From contig NZ_JAQQXP010000001.1 in NCBI RefSeq assembly GCF_028595265.1, positions 3,034,938 through 3,098,937 on the forward strand: a stretch of DNA of 64,000 bases. The letters run 5' to 3'. The notes under the pieces are model-generated. The model saw only the letters and a list, made by a program, of their open reading frames with translations. It made no database searches and was not told the origin of the DNA. This document shows, in pieces, positions 16,523 to 25,599 of the stretch (its first letter is position 1; the number at the start of each line of letters is the position of its first letter). The DNA is from Alteromonas gilva. GTDB taxonomy: Bacteria; Pseudomonadota; Gammaproteobacteria; Enterobacterales; Alteromonadaceae. A program made the position numbers and the translations under genes.

Positions 16523-17708
16523 GCCCGAGCGCCTCCCGTACCAGTACCAGCGCATCAACCAATGCATCAATATCTTTGCTGGTGTGCACCGCACTTAACG
16601 TCACTCGCAGCCTGTCAGTGTTCTTAGGCACCGTAGGATGGCGCATCGCAGGTACCCACAGACCGCGGCGTGACAACTGCTCAGAATACGCCAACGCCAG
16701 TTTTGGCGCGCCAATACAAACAGGCTGTATGGCACTGTCTGACGGCAGTAAGTTCAACCCTTCTGCCCTCGCCCGTGCCTTAAAGTGGCTGATATTATTA
16801 TGCAATAATTCCCGTTGCCCACCGGTTGTCACACAGTTAAGCGCGTAAATGGTCGCGACGGCCTGGGCTGGCGGAAACGCGGTTGAATAAATGTAATGAC
16901 GGGCATAATTCACCAGGTAATCAATCAGCTCATGGCTGCCCGCAACAAACGCACCGGCTGTGCCCAGCGCCTTCCCAAAGGTGCCCATCACTATCTGACA
17001 ATCGCTTTGCGACAAGCCGTAGTGTTCAGCAGAGCCCATACCGTGCTCACCAGTGACACCCAAAGCATGAGCATCATCGAGCATTAACCAGCTGCCGGAC
17101 TGTTTAGCGGTGTTTACCAGTGCGGCGATATCCGGACTGTCACCATCCATACTGAACACACCTTCTGAGGCCACTAAACGATGTTCAGCGGATGAGGCCG
17201 CTAACAAGGTGCCGAGGTGGTCGGTGTTATTATGGGCGAAGCGTTTTAGCTTAGCGTGACTGGCCATTGCCCCTTCAATAAAGGAAGCGTGGATAAACTT
17301 ATCAGCAAAAATTTCACCTTTACTGACTCCTGAGCCAGCGCCCGGATCAGAAAATAACGCCTGGCAGATAGCCTGATTCACCGCAAATCCGGAACTAAAC
17401 AGTAACACGGCATCGCGGCCCAGCCCCTCAGCCAGATTAGCTTCCAGCTCCCGATGGGCAACGCTGTAACCGGTCACCAGCGGCGATGCGCCGCTGCCCG
17501 CACCAAATTGAGCAAGCCCTTCTACCCAAGCCTGCAATACGCCCTGATCGTGGCGTAAGCCCAGATAATCGTTACTGCCAAAGTTAAGGTAATGCTGGCC
17601 GTTGACGGCAATCATGCCATCGCGCTCATAGTCAACACAGGTGCGTTGGCGGTAATAGCCGTCACGCTGGCGCTCACTCAATTGTGTACTAATAAACTCA
17701 AATGACAT
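16509..17708 (-). CDS. bioF: 8-amino-7-oxononanoate synthase BioF
   Basis: BioF is a PLP-dependent enzyme that condenses pimeloyl-ACP with alanine. The PLP Lys246 lies in GTFGKALGTAG, DDAHALG at 211-217 carries the Asp that contacts the pyridine nitrogen, and FGSNDYLGL at 43-51 is the typical N-terminal signature. At 399 residues it is close to the usual 384-400. The start codon overlaps the bioB stop (TAATG). Confidence 0.95.
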   Translation of the reverse strand: MSFEFISTQLSERQRDGYYRQRTCVDYERDGMIAVNGQHYLNFGSNDYLGLRHDQGVLQAWVEGLAQFGAGSGASPLVTGYSVAHRELEANLAEGLGRDAVLLFSSGFAVNQAICQALFSDPGAGSGVSKGEIFADKFIHASFIEGAMASHAKLKRFAHNNTDHLGTLLAASSAEHRLVASEGVFSMDGDSPDIAALVNTAKQSGSWLMLDDAHALGVTGEHGMGSAEHYGLSQSDCQIVMGTFGKALGTAGAFVAGSHELIDYLVNYARHYIYSTAFPPAQAVATIYALNCVTTGGQRELLHNNISHFKARARAEGLNLLPSDSAIQPVCIGAPKLALAYSEQLSRRGLWVPAMRHPTVPKNTDRLRVTLSAVHTSKDIDALVDALVLVREALGHGAD

Positions 17709-18802
17709 TAAGCGGTCTCGGTTTGACCTTTGGATGTCGCGTCATAAAACAAGTCATCTCTGGCGCTCTTGCTTTGCGCCAGGGCATCGCCAATGACCAT
17801 TTCATGAGCTTCATCAGAATATTCACGCTTACGTTCAGAGTTGATACCCAGCTTTTTGAATAACTGCACATCTTCGTGGGTATCGGGGTTAGAGGTAGTG
17901 AGCAATTTGCAGCCGTAAAAAATTGAATTAGCGCCCGCCATAAAACATAACGCCTGCATTTGTTCATTCATTTCTTCGCGGCCTGCCGACAATCGCACAT
18001 AGGATTTTGGCATCATAATACGGGCGATGGCGATAGTGCGGATAAAGTCAAAAGGCTCCATGTCTTCCACATTATCCAGAGGCGTACCATCGACTTTCAC
18101 TAACATATTAATTGGCACGCTTTGGGGCTGCTCGGGTAAATTTGCCAGTTGCATTAATAAACCCGCTCTGTCGGCCACGCTCTCCCCCATACCTACAATC
18201 CCGCCGGAGCAGACATTCATGCCCGCATCTCTGACATGTTGCAGGGTGTCCAAACGGTCCTGGTAAGTCCGTGTGGTGATGATATCGCCGTAAAACTCCG
18301 GCGAGGTATCAAGATTATGATTATAGTAATCAAGCCCGGCTTGTTTTAGGGCCAGTGCCTGCTCGCTGTTTAACATACCCAGCGTCATGCAGGTTTCCAT
18401 ACCCATGGCTTTAACTTCAGCCACCATCTTTGTCAGGTATGGCATATCACGGTCTTTAGGGTTACGCCAGGCTGCGCCCATGCAAAAACGGGTTGAGCCA
18501 GCTTGCCGGGCCTCTTTGGCGCGCTCAAGAACCTTGTCAATTTCGAGCAGACGCTCCTTTTCTAAACCGGTATCGTAGCGGGCACTCTGCGGGCAATACT
18601 TGCAATCTTCGGGGCAGGCGCCGGTTTTAATCGACAGCAACGTGCTCACCTGAACCGCATTCGGATCAAAGTTTTCACGATGCACCAACTGCGCCTGAAA
18701 CAGCAAATCATTAAATGGCAGCGCATATAACGCCTCTACTTCGTCCCGGGTCCAGTCATGTCTTACTGCGTTTGCCGTTGAATTATGCTGTGTTGCCAAC
18801 AT
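17708..18802 (-). CDS. bioB: Biotin synthase BioB
   Basis: BioB inserts sulfur into dethiobiotin by radical-SAM chemistry. The 4Fe-4S motif C-x3-C-x2-C is at Cys63, Cys67 and Cys70 (GACPEDCKYC), and further conserved cysteines for the auxiliary cluster are seen, for example in METCMTLG and NVCSGGIVGMGE. At 364 residues it has a C-terminal tail slightly longer than E. coli BioB (346). An AAGGA ribosome-binding site lies about 8 nt before ATG. It heads bioBFCD and is divergent from bioA across a BirA-like operator. Confidence 0.97.
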   Translation of the reverse strand: MLATQHNSTANAVRHDWTRDEVEALYALPFNDLLFQAQLVHRENFDPNAVQVSTLLSIKTGACPEDCKYCPQSARYDTGLEKERLLEIDKVLERAKEARQAGSTRFCMGAAWRNPKDRDMPYLTKMVAEVKAMGMETCMTLGMLNSEQALALKQAGLDYYNHNLDTSPEFYGDIITTRTYQDRLDTLQHVRDAGMNVCSGGIVGMGESVADRAGLLMQLANLPEQPQSVPINMLVKVDGTPLDNVEDMEPFDFIRTIAIARIMMPKSYVRLSAGREEMNEQMQALCFMAGANSIFYGCKLLTTSNPDTHEDVQLFKKLGINSERKREYSDEAHEMVIGDALAQSKSARDDLFYDATSKGQTETA

Positions 18803-18835
18803 CGCCTATCCTTTACTCTGAGTGTCTGGTCGCTT

Positions 18836-18863
18836 AGTCTATGCAGCAACAAAAAGTTGTCAA
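18836..18863 (-). promoter_or_regulatory. bioB promoter overlapping the BirA-like operator
   Basis: The minus strand reads TTGACA (18863-18858), a 16-nt spacer and TAGACT (18841-18836). The consensus -35 lies inside the left half of the BirA-like dyad, which explains how repression would work. The start would be near 18829. Confidence 0.6.
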
Positions 18864-18889
18864 CGAAATTAACTTTAAAAGCTTTACTA
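18857..18889. promoter_or_regulatory. BirA-like biotin operator
   Basis: Half-sites TTGTCAACG (18857-18865) and GCTTTACTA (18881-18889) are separated by 15 bases. Each matches 7 of 9 positions of the known BirA palindrome halves TTGTAAACC and GGTTTACAA. The site sits between divergent bioB and bioA, as in E. coli, and covers the bioB -35. BirA control is inferred from sequence and position. Confidence 0.7.
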
Positions 18890-18891
18890 CT

Positions 18892-20178
18892 GTGCACAAA
18901 TTAAACAATAAAGATTTTGATAAGCAACACATATGGCATCCTTATACCTCTGCCATCGACCCTTTACCCTGCTATGAAGTCAGCGGTGCTGAGGGCGCCC
19001 AAATCCGTCTTACCAGCGGCGAAACCCTGATTGACGGCATGTCCAGCTGGTGGGCAGCCATCCACGGCTACAATCACCCTGCTCTCAACGCTGCAGCCCA
19101 CCAGCAGGTGGATAAATTCAGTCATGTGATGTTTGGCGGCCTGACCCACGAACCGGCCATTAATCTGTGCCGACAATTACTGGATATGTCGCCGCCCGGT
19201 CTGGAGCGAGTCTTTCTGGCCGACTCCGGTTCGGTATCGGTAGAGGTGGCAATTAAAATGGCGGTCCAATACTGGTCTTGTCAGGGGCGCCCGGAAAAAG
19301 CCCGTCTGATTGCGCCGCGTAATGGTTATCATGGCGATACGTTTGCCGCCATGTCGGTATGCGACCCTGTTAATGGCATGCACAGTCTGTTTAGTAACAC
19401 TATTGCCCAACAAATATTTGCACCAGCCCCGCAGACGCGTTTTGATCACACCTTTAGTGAAGACGATATCCTGCCCCTGGAGGAACTTTTCGCCCGCCAT
19501 CACAACGAACTGGCCGCACTGATATTAGAGCCCATTGTGCAGGGCGCTGGTGGTATGCGTTTTTATCACCCTGAATATTTACGTCGCTGTCGTCAGTTGT
19601 GCGATACCTACGATGTACTGCTAATTTGTGACGAAATTGCCACAGGATTTGGCCGCACTGGCAAGCTCTTTGGCTGTAACCATGCTGACATTAGTCCCGA
19701 CATTATGTGTTTAGGTAAAGCGCTGACCGGTGGCTACATGACCCTGGCGGCCACCTTATGCAGCGAAGAAGTGGCTCGCGGCGTGTGTGAAGGCTCACCA
19801 GGTGTATTTATGCATGGTCCTACGTTTATGGGCAATCCGCTGGCCTGTGCTGTGGCCGGTGCCAGTCTGGCGCTCATTCAGCAACAACACTGGCAAAAAC
19901 AGGTAGCAGCAATTGAAGAGCAACTTGGTGCAGAGCTGCAACGCTGCAATGAACTTGCCTGCGTTGCTGATGTCAGAGTATTAGGTGCTATCGGCGTGGT
20001 TGAAACAAAGCACCCGGTTGACATAAAACGCTTGCAACCGTTATTTATTCAGCACGGCGTGTGGATTCGCCCCTTTGGCAAGCTGGTGTATATCATGCCG
20101 CCGTATATTATCAGCAGTAGAGAACTCAGTTGTCTTAGTGATGCTATCTATAGTAGTTTAAAGACATTATATGGATAA
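18892..20178 (+). CDS. bioA: Adenosylmethionine-8-amino-7-oxononanoate aminotransferase BioA
   Basis: BioA is a PLP-dependent class III aminotransferase that makes 7,8-diaminopelargonate using SAM as amino donor. QHIWHPYTS near the start, GMSSWWAAIHGYNHP, the DEIATGFGRTG Asp motif and the PLP lysine in CLGKALTGG are all present. From GTG 18892 it has 428 residues, one less than E. coli BioA. The frame is open to ATG 18841, but that extension would contain the BirA-like operator and does not resemble BioA. Neither start has a strong ribosome-binding site, so the exact start is uncertain. Confidence 0.92.
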   Translation: MHKLNNKDFDKQHIWHPYTSAIDPLPCYEVSGAEGAQIRLTSGETLIDGMSSWWAAIHGYNHPALNAAAHQQVDKFSHVMFGGLTHEPAINLCRQLLDMSPPGLERVFLADSGSVSVEVAIKMAVQYWSCQGRPEKARLIAPRNGYHGDTFAAMSVCDPVNGMHSLFSNTIAQQIFAPAPQTRFDHTFSEDDILPLEELFARHHNELAALILEPIVQGAGGMRFYHPEYLRRCRQLCDTYDVLLICDEIATGFGRTGKLFGCNHADISPDIMCLGKALTGGYMTLAATLCSEEVARGVCEGSPGVFMHGPTFMGNPLACAVAGASLALIQQQHWQKQVAAIEEQLGAELQRCNELACVADVRVLGAIGVVETKHPVDIKRLQPLFIQHGVWIRPFGKLVYIMPPYIISSRELSCLSDAIYSSLKTLYG

Positions 20179-20213
20179 ACTATGACCTACGAACCAGTGG
20201 CCTTTACAATACG

Positions 20214-20726
20214 ATGATCATTATACGGCTCGTCGACAAAGTCTTATTTGCAGGATTATTTATTTTGCTGCTGCAGGTTCCCGTGGTCACTGAGCACTAC
20301 TTACAGCATCTGAATGGCTTTGTGGATGCAACCAATAGTGAGGTCCGTCATTATCAGACATTGGCTGACGATTATGGCTACGCCAGCACCGACAAAATGA
20401 TTGAGACGTTACTGCGCAATACCGACCCACTGATAAGGGACGACGCCGCTCACAAGCAACAGGTTATAGAAGCACACGAAACTGCTATGCAGGCACTGGC
20501 GGTGCTGCGCCAAAGTAATTATTTTGAACAAGCGTGGTTTTTTGCTCAACCCGGCCAGTACGATCGTCTCGGCAAAGTTCTTACGCTGTACCAGCCATCG
20601 CTACCATTGCATCTGGATGCGGTGGGATCAGCCCTTATTACGACCGTTATTATCTACCTGATGCTTGCATTGCCAATCACACTGCGGCGGCGCAAACAAC
20701 GCCACCTTTATCGTCCGCTTGGCTAA
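20214..20726 (+). CDS. DUF2937 family membrane protein
   Basis: The 170-residue protein has a hydrophobic segment at about 9-27 and another near 137-157, enclosing a predicted periplasmic helical region, and ends with a basic cytoplasmic tail. This layout and sequence fit DUF2937, a family of unknown function in marine gammaproteobacteria. It follows bioA by 35 nt on the same strand and may be read through from it, but no link to biotin is evident. Confidence 0.65.
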   Translation: MIIIRLVDKVLFAGLFILLLQVPVVTEHYLQHLNGFVDATNSEVRHYQTLADDYGYASTDKMIETLLRNTDPLIRDDAAHKQQVIEAHETAMQALAVLRQSNYFEQAWFFAQPGQYDRLGKVLTLYQPSLPLHLDAVGSALITTVIIYLMLALPITLRRRKQRHLYRPLG

Positions 20727-20877
20727 TGTGGCAGGTTTCACCCAGTGTATAGGTATCAAAATTGCTACCTATACATCAGGGTTTACACCTTATTAACAGC
20801 CAAAGTCGTTTATTATTTGCTCAGTCTCGCGAAATGCCCACTTTTATCGGGCCAGGCGATTAAAGTGAGGAAATACC

Positions 20878-21165
20878 ATGACTGACACACCTAAAAACCA
20901 GACACTGATCACCGGTCAATTGCTGCAGATCCGTGACAAGCTGATGGCGAAACGCCATTTGATCCCCGCGACCTACCAGGCGCAATGGCAACAAATCGAA
21001 GCCCAAACGGCCATGTTCGATGCAGCCAGCCAGGGCCGGTTTAATCACCAGGACAGCGCCTCAATGGTCAAAAAGTCTGCCTTTCAGGGCAATATCGATG
21101 ACCTTATGAAGCTGGTAGACGCTATGCGTAACTTAGACCGCCAAATCAAAATCGCTGTACATTAA
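20878..21165 (+). CDS. Hypothetical helical protein, 95 residues
   Basis: I do not assign a family. The protein is soluble, rich in Gln, Lys and Ala, and probably all-helical; the middle (FQGNIDDLMKLVDAMRNLDR) is amphipathic. A clear GAGGAAA ribosome-binding site lies 6 nt before ATG, which supports translation. I considered PriC-like primosomal proteins, but the length is too short and no diagnostic motif is seen. Its 3' end overlaps the convergent C39-like gene by 33 nt. Confidence 0.6.
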   Translation: MTDTPKNQTLITGQLLQIRDKLMAKRHLIPATYQAQWQQIEAQTAMFDAASQGRFNHQDSASMVKKSAFQGNIDDLMKLVDAMRNLDRQIKIAVH

Positions 21166-22293
21166 GTCTGGTTGCGGGCGGCGTATAACTACCGCCGCCT
21201 GAACCCGCCGCTTTCCGTAAGATGCCATACGCTGGAAATCATCTCTGGCAACGGGGATGTGCTGATAATCCAGCATGCCGGATCCCGCCGCATCAGTATC
21301 AGGATCAGGGTCGTGAATGTACACACAGTGCTCATCAGTACCGGTAACCACAACCCAGTGTGGTGCCTTACTGCGATCCAGACGATAGGTACTAATTAAA
21401 CACAATAAGGCGCGGTCACTGGCGTTTGCCTCCTGATCCAAGGCAGCGAACCAGTCAGTGTAAAATACCGGCAGTTGCTGCGCTTCCGCCTGCTGAAAAA
21501 AATCATTTTCAACCGCGATCAACGTTTGTCGCTTGTGTTCATTACGCACGCCATCGATAAACAGCGGACCTTCATGACTTAAATACACTTTCGCCTCGAA
21601 ACCACGCTCTATGGCTGCCATCGCCAAACCCAGAGGATGCGTTCCGGCCGGTCCGCTGGTCATATACACGGTATTGGCCGTGCGCCAAATGGCCAGTTCT
21701 TCGGATTGGTTCATGGGCAGATCCGGCTCAACCATGGCCATCGCCATCATCAGACTGGCAGGACCGCAGGTAAAGGCTGTGGATTGCTGATACCAGGGGC
21801 ATTCACGCAGACTTTTACCTGCGGTATTAAGTGGTAATGCTTTTTGCATACGAATAGCCGTAGCGTCATCTTCGTAATAATGCGCTGTCACCGCAAAGGG
21901 TAAAAAACCGAGCCGGCGATAAAGCCGGATAGCGCCATGATTATGTTCGGCGACTTCCAGTCGCATGTACCGTTTGCCACGTTGACTGGCGCGAAGTTCA
22001 AGCTCGCCAATGACTTTTTCGGCAAGTCCCTGACCACGGGCAATCTCAGCAACGGCCAGCGAGTAAAGACGGGTGAGTAAGGTGCCACGGCGGAACAATA
22101 GCAAACCATAAGCCAGCAGGTTGCCCTGCTGCTCAATCACCACCAGCTCAGCACTGCTGGCCTGTACATAGTGCCGCAAACTGCGGCGGCTTAACTTATC
22201 ATTGGCAAAGCAGCTGTTTTCTAATGTCACCAGGGCATCGAGATCGGCTACCGTAGCCGAACGCAGCGTCAAGCCCGTGTCATCAGTGTTCAT
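21133..22293 (-). CDS. GNAT acetyltransferase fused to a C39-like cysteine peptidase domain
   Basis: The 386-residue protein has two domains. Residues 10-150 are a GNAT domain with the acetyl-CoA loop ARGQGLAEK at about 85-93. Residues 165-370 are a papain-like C39-type domain: Cys176 in the conserved TCGPASLMMAM, His312 in APHWVVV and Asp328 in HDPD form the expected triad. C39 domains cleave leader peptides at double-glycine sites, but here there is no transporter. It directly follows a RimK-like ATP-grasp gene with start and stop sharing one base, which suggests joint modification of a peptide or protein. Substrate and activity are unproven. Confidence 0.8.
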   Translation of the reverse strand: MNTDDTGLTLRSATVADLDALVTLENSCFANDKLSRRSLRHYVQASSAELVVIEQQGNLLAYGLLLFRRGTLLTRLYSLAVAEIARGQGLAEKVIGELELRASQRGKRYMRLEVAEHNHGAIRLYRRLGFLPFAVTAHYYEDDATAIRMQKALPLNTAGKSLRECPWYQQSTAFTCGPASLMMAMAMVEPDLPMNQSEELAIWRTANTVYMTSGPAGTHPLGLAMAAIERGFEAKVYLSHEGPLFIDGVRNEHKRQTLIAVENDFFQQAEAQQLPVFYTDWFAALDQEANASDRALLCLISTYRLDRSKAPHWVVVTGTDEHCVYIHDPDPDTDAAGSGMLDYQHIPVARDDFQRMASYGKRRVQAAVVIRRPQPDLMYSDFDLAV

Positions 22294-23741
22294 TACTGCC
22301 GCCCCCGACGTTCTACACGACTCACAAATTCCTGCATAATCAGGTAATACAACTCATCGCCCAGGTATTTGTCTTCAATACCAGCATCGATGTTGGGGTT
22401 ATCATTGACTTCGATCACAAAGACTTTATTGCCACGTTGTTTAATATCCACGCCGTACAAACCGGTGCCTACAACACCAGCGGCAGCAATAGCTGCTTTT
22501 AATACTGGCTTAGGCACTTCAAACGTTGGCATGGTAATAAAGTCACCTGAGTCGGTTTTATCGCCGTCATGGTGATAAATCTGCCAGTGATTACGCGCCA
22601 TAAAATATTTACATGCGTAAATGGGTCGGCCACCTAACATACCGATACGCCAGTCGAACTCAGTAAACACATATTCCTGCGCTAGCACTAATGCCGACGC
22701 TTCTAACATTTCCTGCAACCGCGATTTTAATTCCGTGGCTGATTCCACCTTAAACACACCTTTTGAAAATGAGCTTTCCGGCAGTTTCAGAATAATCGGC
22801 AGTTGCAATTCCTGAATCAGCTCACTGCACGTAGCAGGTTTGGCGTCAGTAACGAAACGCGCCTTAGGAGCCGGTACTTTATTGTAACTAAACGCATCCT
22901 GCAGATAGATTTTATTACAGCAACGTAAAATGGACTGACTATCATCAAGCACCACCAGTCCTTCCCGTTCGGCCGCTCTGGCCAACCGGTAAGTATTGTG
23001 GTCAATAGCAGTCGTTTCACGAATAAACAAAGCATCGTACTGGGTAATGTCACCAATAGTCGCGGCGGTCACCACTTGCGCATGAAAGCCAGCTTTACCG
23101 GCCGCTTTAACAAATCGGTTCAGCGCCTTTTTGTCGCTGGGCGGCATAGGTTCGTCAGGGTTGGTCAAAATGGCCATGTCCCAGCGATATTGTTTGTTTT
23201 TACCAGCACTGCGCCACTGCTGCTGACGGTAGTCGTCGAGGCGCGCAGCAAATGTAGGTTGTAAAGCTGGTTCAATGGCATCAAAACCCACCGACTGGCA
23301 ATACACCGCATTTTGCTCCGGGCGGGCGACTAACTTTAATACCGGACTCGGAAAACGGGCAAACGCCAGACTGGCCAGACGTTTCAGACGGCTGTCATCG
23401 GTTTTGCCAAAAAAGACATAGCAGTCACCGCTGAGGGCTTCCAACACCACTTTTTCCTGTGGCTTGACTATCAGCAACGGCGCTTCATGACTTTTTTGCG
23501 CCAGACGCAAGTCGTTGATGGTGTTAACACTGGGGATTACCCGGTGTTGTCTGGCTTCGGCCAATAGCGAGCAATAATAGCCGTTACTTAGATACTGCTC
23601 AGTATCACATAAATTGATGACACGGGTTTTTGGCTCATTCCATTTTGGATAGTCAGCCAGATATTGTTCGAAGGTCACAACAGTTAGCGCCGGTAGCGCC
23701 AGGTCAATAGGCTGGTTGGCGACAATTAAAGTATGGTGCAT
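22293..23741 (-). CDS. RimK-like ATP-grasp ligase with N-terminal extension
   Basis: From ATG 23741 the protein has 482 residues, much longer than RimK (300). Residues 1-190 form a RimK-family N-terminal region. Residues 190-480 hold pre-ATP-grasp and ATP-grasp folds, with LPIILKLPESSFSKGVFKV as the nucleotide lysine loop and FVIEVNDNPNID as the Mg-binding Glu/Asn strand. RimK-type enzymes add glutamate or other amino acids to peptides or proteins. The longer frame from 23816 lacks support, while an AAGGA lies upstream of 23741. The gene is translationally coupled to the C39/GNAT gene, a conserved pairing that I recall from several gammaproteobacteria. Confidence 0.82.
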   Translation of the reverse strand: MHHTLIVANQPIDLALPALTVVTFEQYLADYPKWNEPKTRVINLCDTEQYLSNGYYCSLLAEARQHRVIPSVNTINDLRLAQKSHEAPLLIVKPQEKVVLEALSGDCYVFFGKTDDSRLKRLASLAFARFPSPVLKLVARPEQNAVYCQSVGFDAIEPALQPTFAARLDDYRQQQWRSAGKNKQYRWDMAILTNPDEPMPPSDKKALNRFVKAAGKAGFHAQVVTAATIGDITQYDALFIRETTAIDHNTYRLARAAEREGLVVLDDSQSILRCCNKIYLQDAFSYNKVPAPKARFVTDAKPATCSELIQELQLPIILKLPESSFSKGVFKVESATELKSRLQEMLEASALVLAQEYVFTEFDWRIGMLGGRPIYACKYFMARNHWQIYHHDGDKTDSGDFITMPTFEVPKPVLKAAIAAAGVVGTGLYGVDIKQRGNKVFVIEVNDNPNIDAGIEDKYLGDELYYLIMQEFVSRVERRGRQ

Positions 23742-23975
23742 GAAAACACTCAGATCCTTAGGATTGGTAGTAAGGGAAATGCGGATAATTAACTGCGGCA
23801 AGAATACTGGATTCAAAGCGTTAGTGATAACGGATTATTTTTGTCGTTACGAGTGGTTTTATTGCTGCTTATATTGAACCTGCCAGAATTGAACAATTTG
23901 CATTGCCGAAGGGTTATGCACTATCCTGCTCTACTTTGAGCCCCTGTGGTCTCGCAACGTTTTTCAGGAGTGTTT

Positions 23976-24947
23976 ATGTTGTTGGCAAGCATCGCGATAA
24001 TTGTTGGTTTACCCTTGTTACTGTGGAGTGCCGATAAGTTTGTCGGGGGCGCCGCGGCCGTTGCTAAACATTTTGGCCTGTCACCTATTCTGATAGGTAT
24101 GTTAATTATTGGTTTTGGGACTTCTGCGCCCGAAATTATCGTATCGGTTATTGCCGCCATGGAAAACAGCGCAGGCATTGCGTTGGGTAATGCCTATGGC
24201 TCGAACATTGCCAACATTGCATTGATTTTAGGCATTACAGCGCTCATCAGTCCTATTGCAGTGCGCTCCGAAATTATTCGCAAAGAACTCCCAATCATGT
24301 TGGGGCTGACATTTTTTGCGGTCTGGCAGCTTCTTGATCTTACCATCTCAAAAGACGATGCGTTCTCGCTACTGGGACTGTTTATTTTATTGATATCCTG
24401 GAGTATCTGGACCGGTATGACCGGCGATAAAGACGCCCTGGCAGGCGAATACAATGAGGAGCTGGCGAACACAGGCGTCAACCTGAAAAGCGAGACATTG
24501 TGGTTAATTGCAGGGCTCCTGATACTGGTCGCCAGCTCACGATTATTGGTATATGGCGCCGTAGAAATCGCCACCTTCTTTGGCGTTAGCGATGTGGTCA
24601 TAGGTTTAACCATTATTGCTATAGGAACATCACTGCCTGAGCTGGCTTCATCTCTGGCCGCGGTCAGAAAAGGCGAACATGACCTGGCGTTGGGCAATGT
24701 GATCGGCTCCAATATGTTTAATACACTGGCTGTGGTGGGTATTGCCGGCGTTATTCAACCAATGCAGGTTGGCTCTGACTTTTTCTACCGCGACGTGCTG
24801 TTCATGCTGGGCTTATCGATTGCGTTATTCGTTTTTTGTATAGGTCTGAAAGGCGCGGGGCGGATAAACCGGCTCGAAGGGGGACTCTTTTTGGCAGCCT
24901 ATATCGGTTATACCTATTACCTTATCAGTAGCACCTTTGTGGCCTGA
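23976..24947 (+). CDS. Ca2+/Na+ antiporter (YrbG family)
   Basis: The 323-residue inner-membrane exchanger has the two inverted Na_Ca_ex repeats of the CaCA superfamily. Repeat one shows GFGTSAPEIIVS and GNAYGSNIAN; repeat two shows AIGTSLPELASS and GNVIGSNMFN, with the Glu residues that bind ions. About ten membrane segments are visible. I chose ATG 23976 because CAGGAG precedes it by 5 nt; the GTG at 23946 would add residues outside the family. It is expected to exchange calcium or another cation for sodium. Confidence 0.88.
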   Translation: MLLASIAIIVGLPLLLWSADKFVGGAAAVAKHFGLSPILIGMLIIGFGTSAPEIIVSVIAAMENSAGIALGNAYGSNIANIALILGITALISPIAVRSEIIRKELPIMLGLTFFAVWQLLDLTISKDDAFSLLGLFILLISWSIWTGMTGDKDALAGEYNEELANTGVNLKSETLWLIAGLLILVASSRLLVYGAVEIATFFGVSDVVIGLTIIAIGTSLPELASSLAAVRKGEHDLALGNVIGSNMFNTLAVVGIAGVIQPMQVGSDFFYRDVLFMLGLSIALFVFCIGLKGAGRINRLEGGLFLAAYIGYTYYLISSTFVA

Positions 24948-24970
24948 TAAGCACGCTTTGATGCTGGCCG

Positions 24971-25360
24971 CTAGGCGATAACGGTTGTATGTAAGGTCAG
25001 TAAACACGCAGCACTTATTCCAGCCAGAATAAACAGGTGTACGCCATAGCGGTCAGACTTGCTGCGTTTGCGCTTGTAACGCAGCAACATGGTAATCAGT
25101 GTGGTCATAAGACTGACTTGTAACAGGGTTGCCAGCGCCGCGACGTGCTCACCAGACCAATAGGTTCTGGCTTCTACACCCCAGAATTGCTGAACACCAG
25201 TGACCATCTCAGGCCGGGCAAAATGAAACAGAATTAAACAGACAAGCAACACCAGCCACGCCAGCGTGTTGAGCATCAGCTCAACCCGATAAAAGCCTTT
25301 CTGCCTGCCGGGCGAACGTTCGCGCTTGTGCGCTAATGTTTGTGTCTGTTTCACTGCCAT
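24971..25360 (-). CDS. Hypothetical membrane protein, about 129 residues
   Basis: I do not recognise the family. From ATG 25360 the protein has a basic N-terminus, a hydrophobic segment LNTLAWLVLLVCLILF around residues 32-48, a second near 76-91 and a third at the C-terminus (FILAGISAACLLTL), with lysine- and arginine-rich loops between. That fits a three-pass inner-membrane protein. A start at 25381 is also possible. It is convergent with the antiporter gene. Confidence 0.55.
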   Translation of the reverse strand: MAVKQTQTLAHKRERSPGRQKGFYRVELMLNTLAWLVLLVCLILFHFARPEMVTGVQQFWGVEARTYWSGEHVAALATLLQVSLMTTLITMLLRYKRKRSKSDRYGVHLFILAGISAACLLTLHTTVIA

Positions 25361-25422
25361 AATGAATCTCATTGCTAGCATCCAAAAGCTGGATGAGTAT
25401 ACTTAGTTTCAGTTTTATTAAT

Positions 25423-25467
25423 CTGTCGGAATAACTGCTTGAATTTCAAGCAACCCGACAGGTTTTT
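25423..25467 (+). terminator. Hairpin with T-run upstream of asnS
   Basis: CTGTCGG (25423-25429) pairs with CCGACAG (25455-25461), an inner stem TGCTTGA/TCAAGCA stacks within, and five T follow at 25463-25467. Read rightward it is an intrinsic terminator about 130 nt before the asnS start, with no complete rightward gene just upstream. It may be an attenuator or leader element of asnS, or may end antiporter read-through. Confidence 0.6.
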
Positions 25468-25599
25468 ACGGCTTTTCGACCGTGTATGTAAGTGATATCG
25501 GCCAAGCTTGCATTTTGTTTAATGAATCTGGATGCAATCAGGTCTTGGCTGTGCGATGATTTGCGTTTTTAAAGACCATAGCGATTGGAGAAAATAACC

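Noticed and set aside
20878..21165. PriC-like primosomal protein
   Set aside because: It is only 95 residues and lacks a diagnostic PriC motif; kept as hypothetical.
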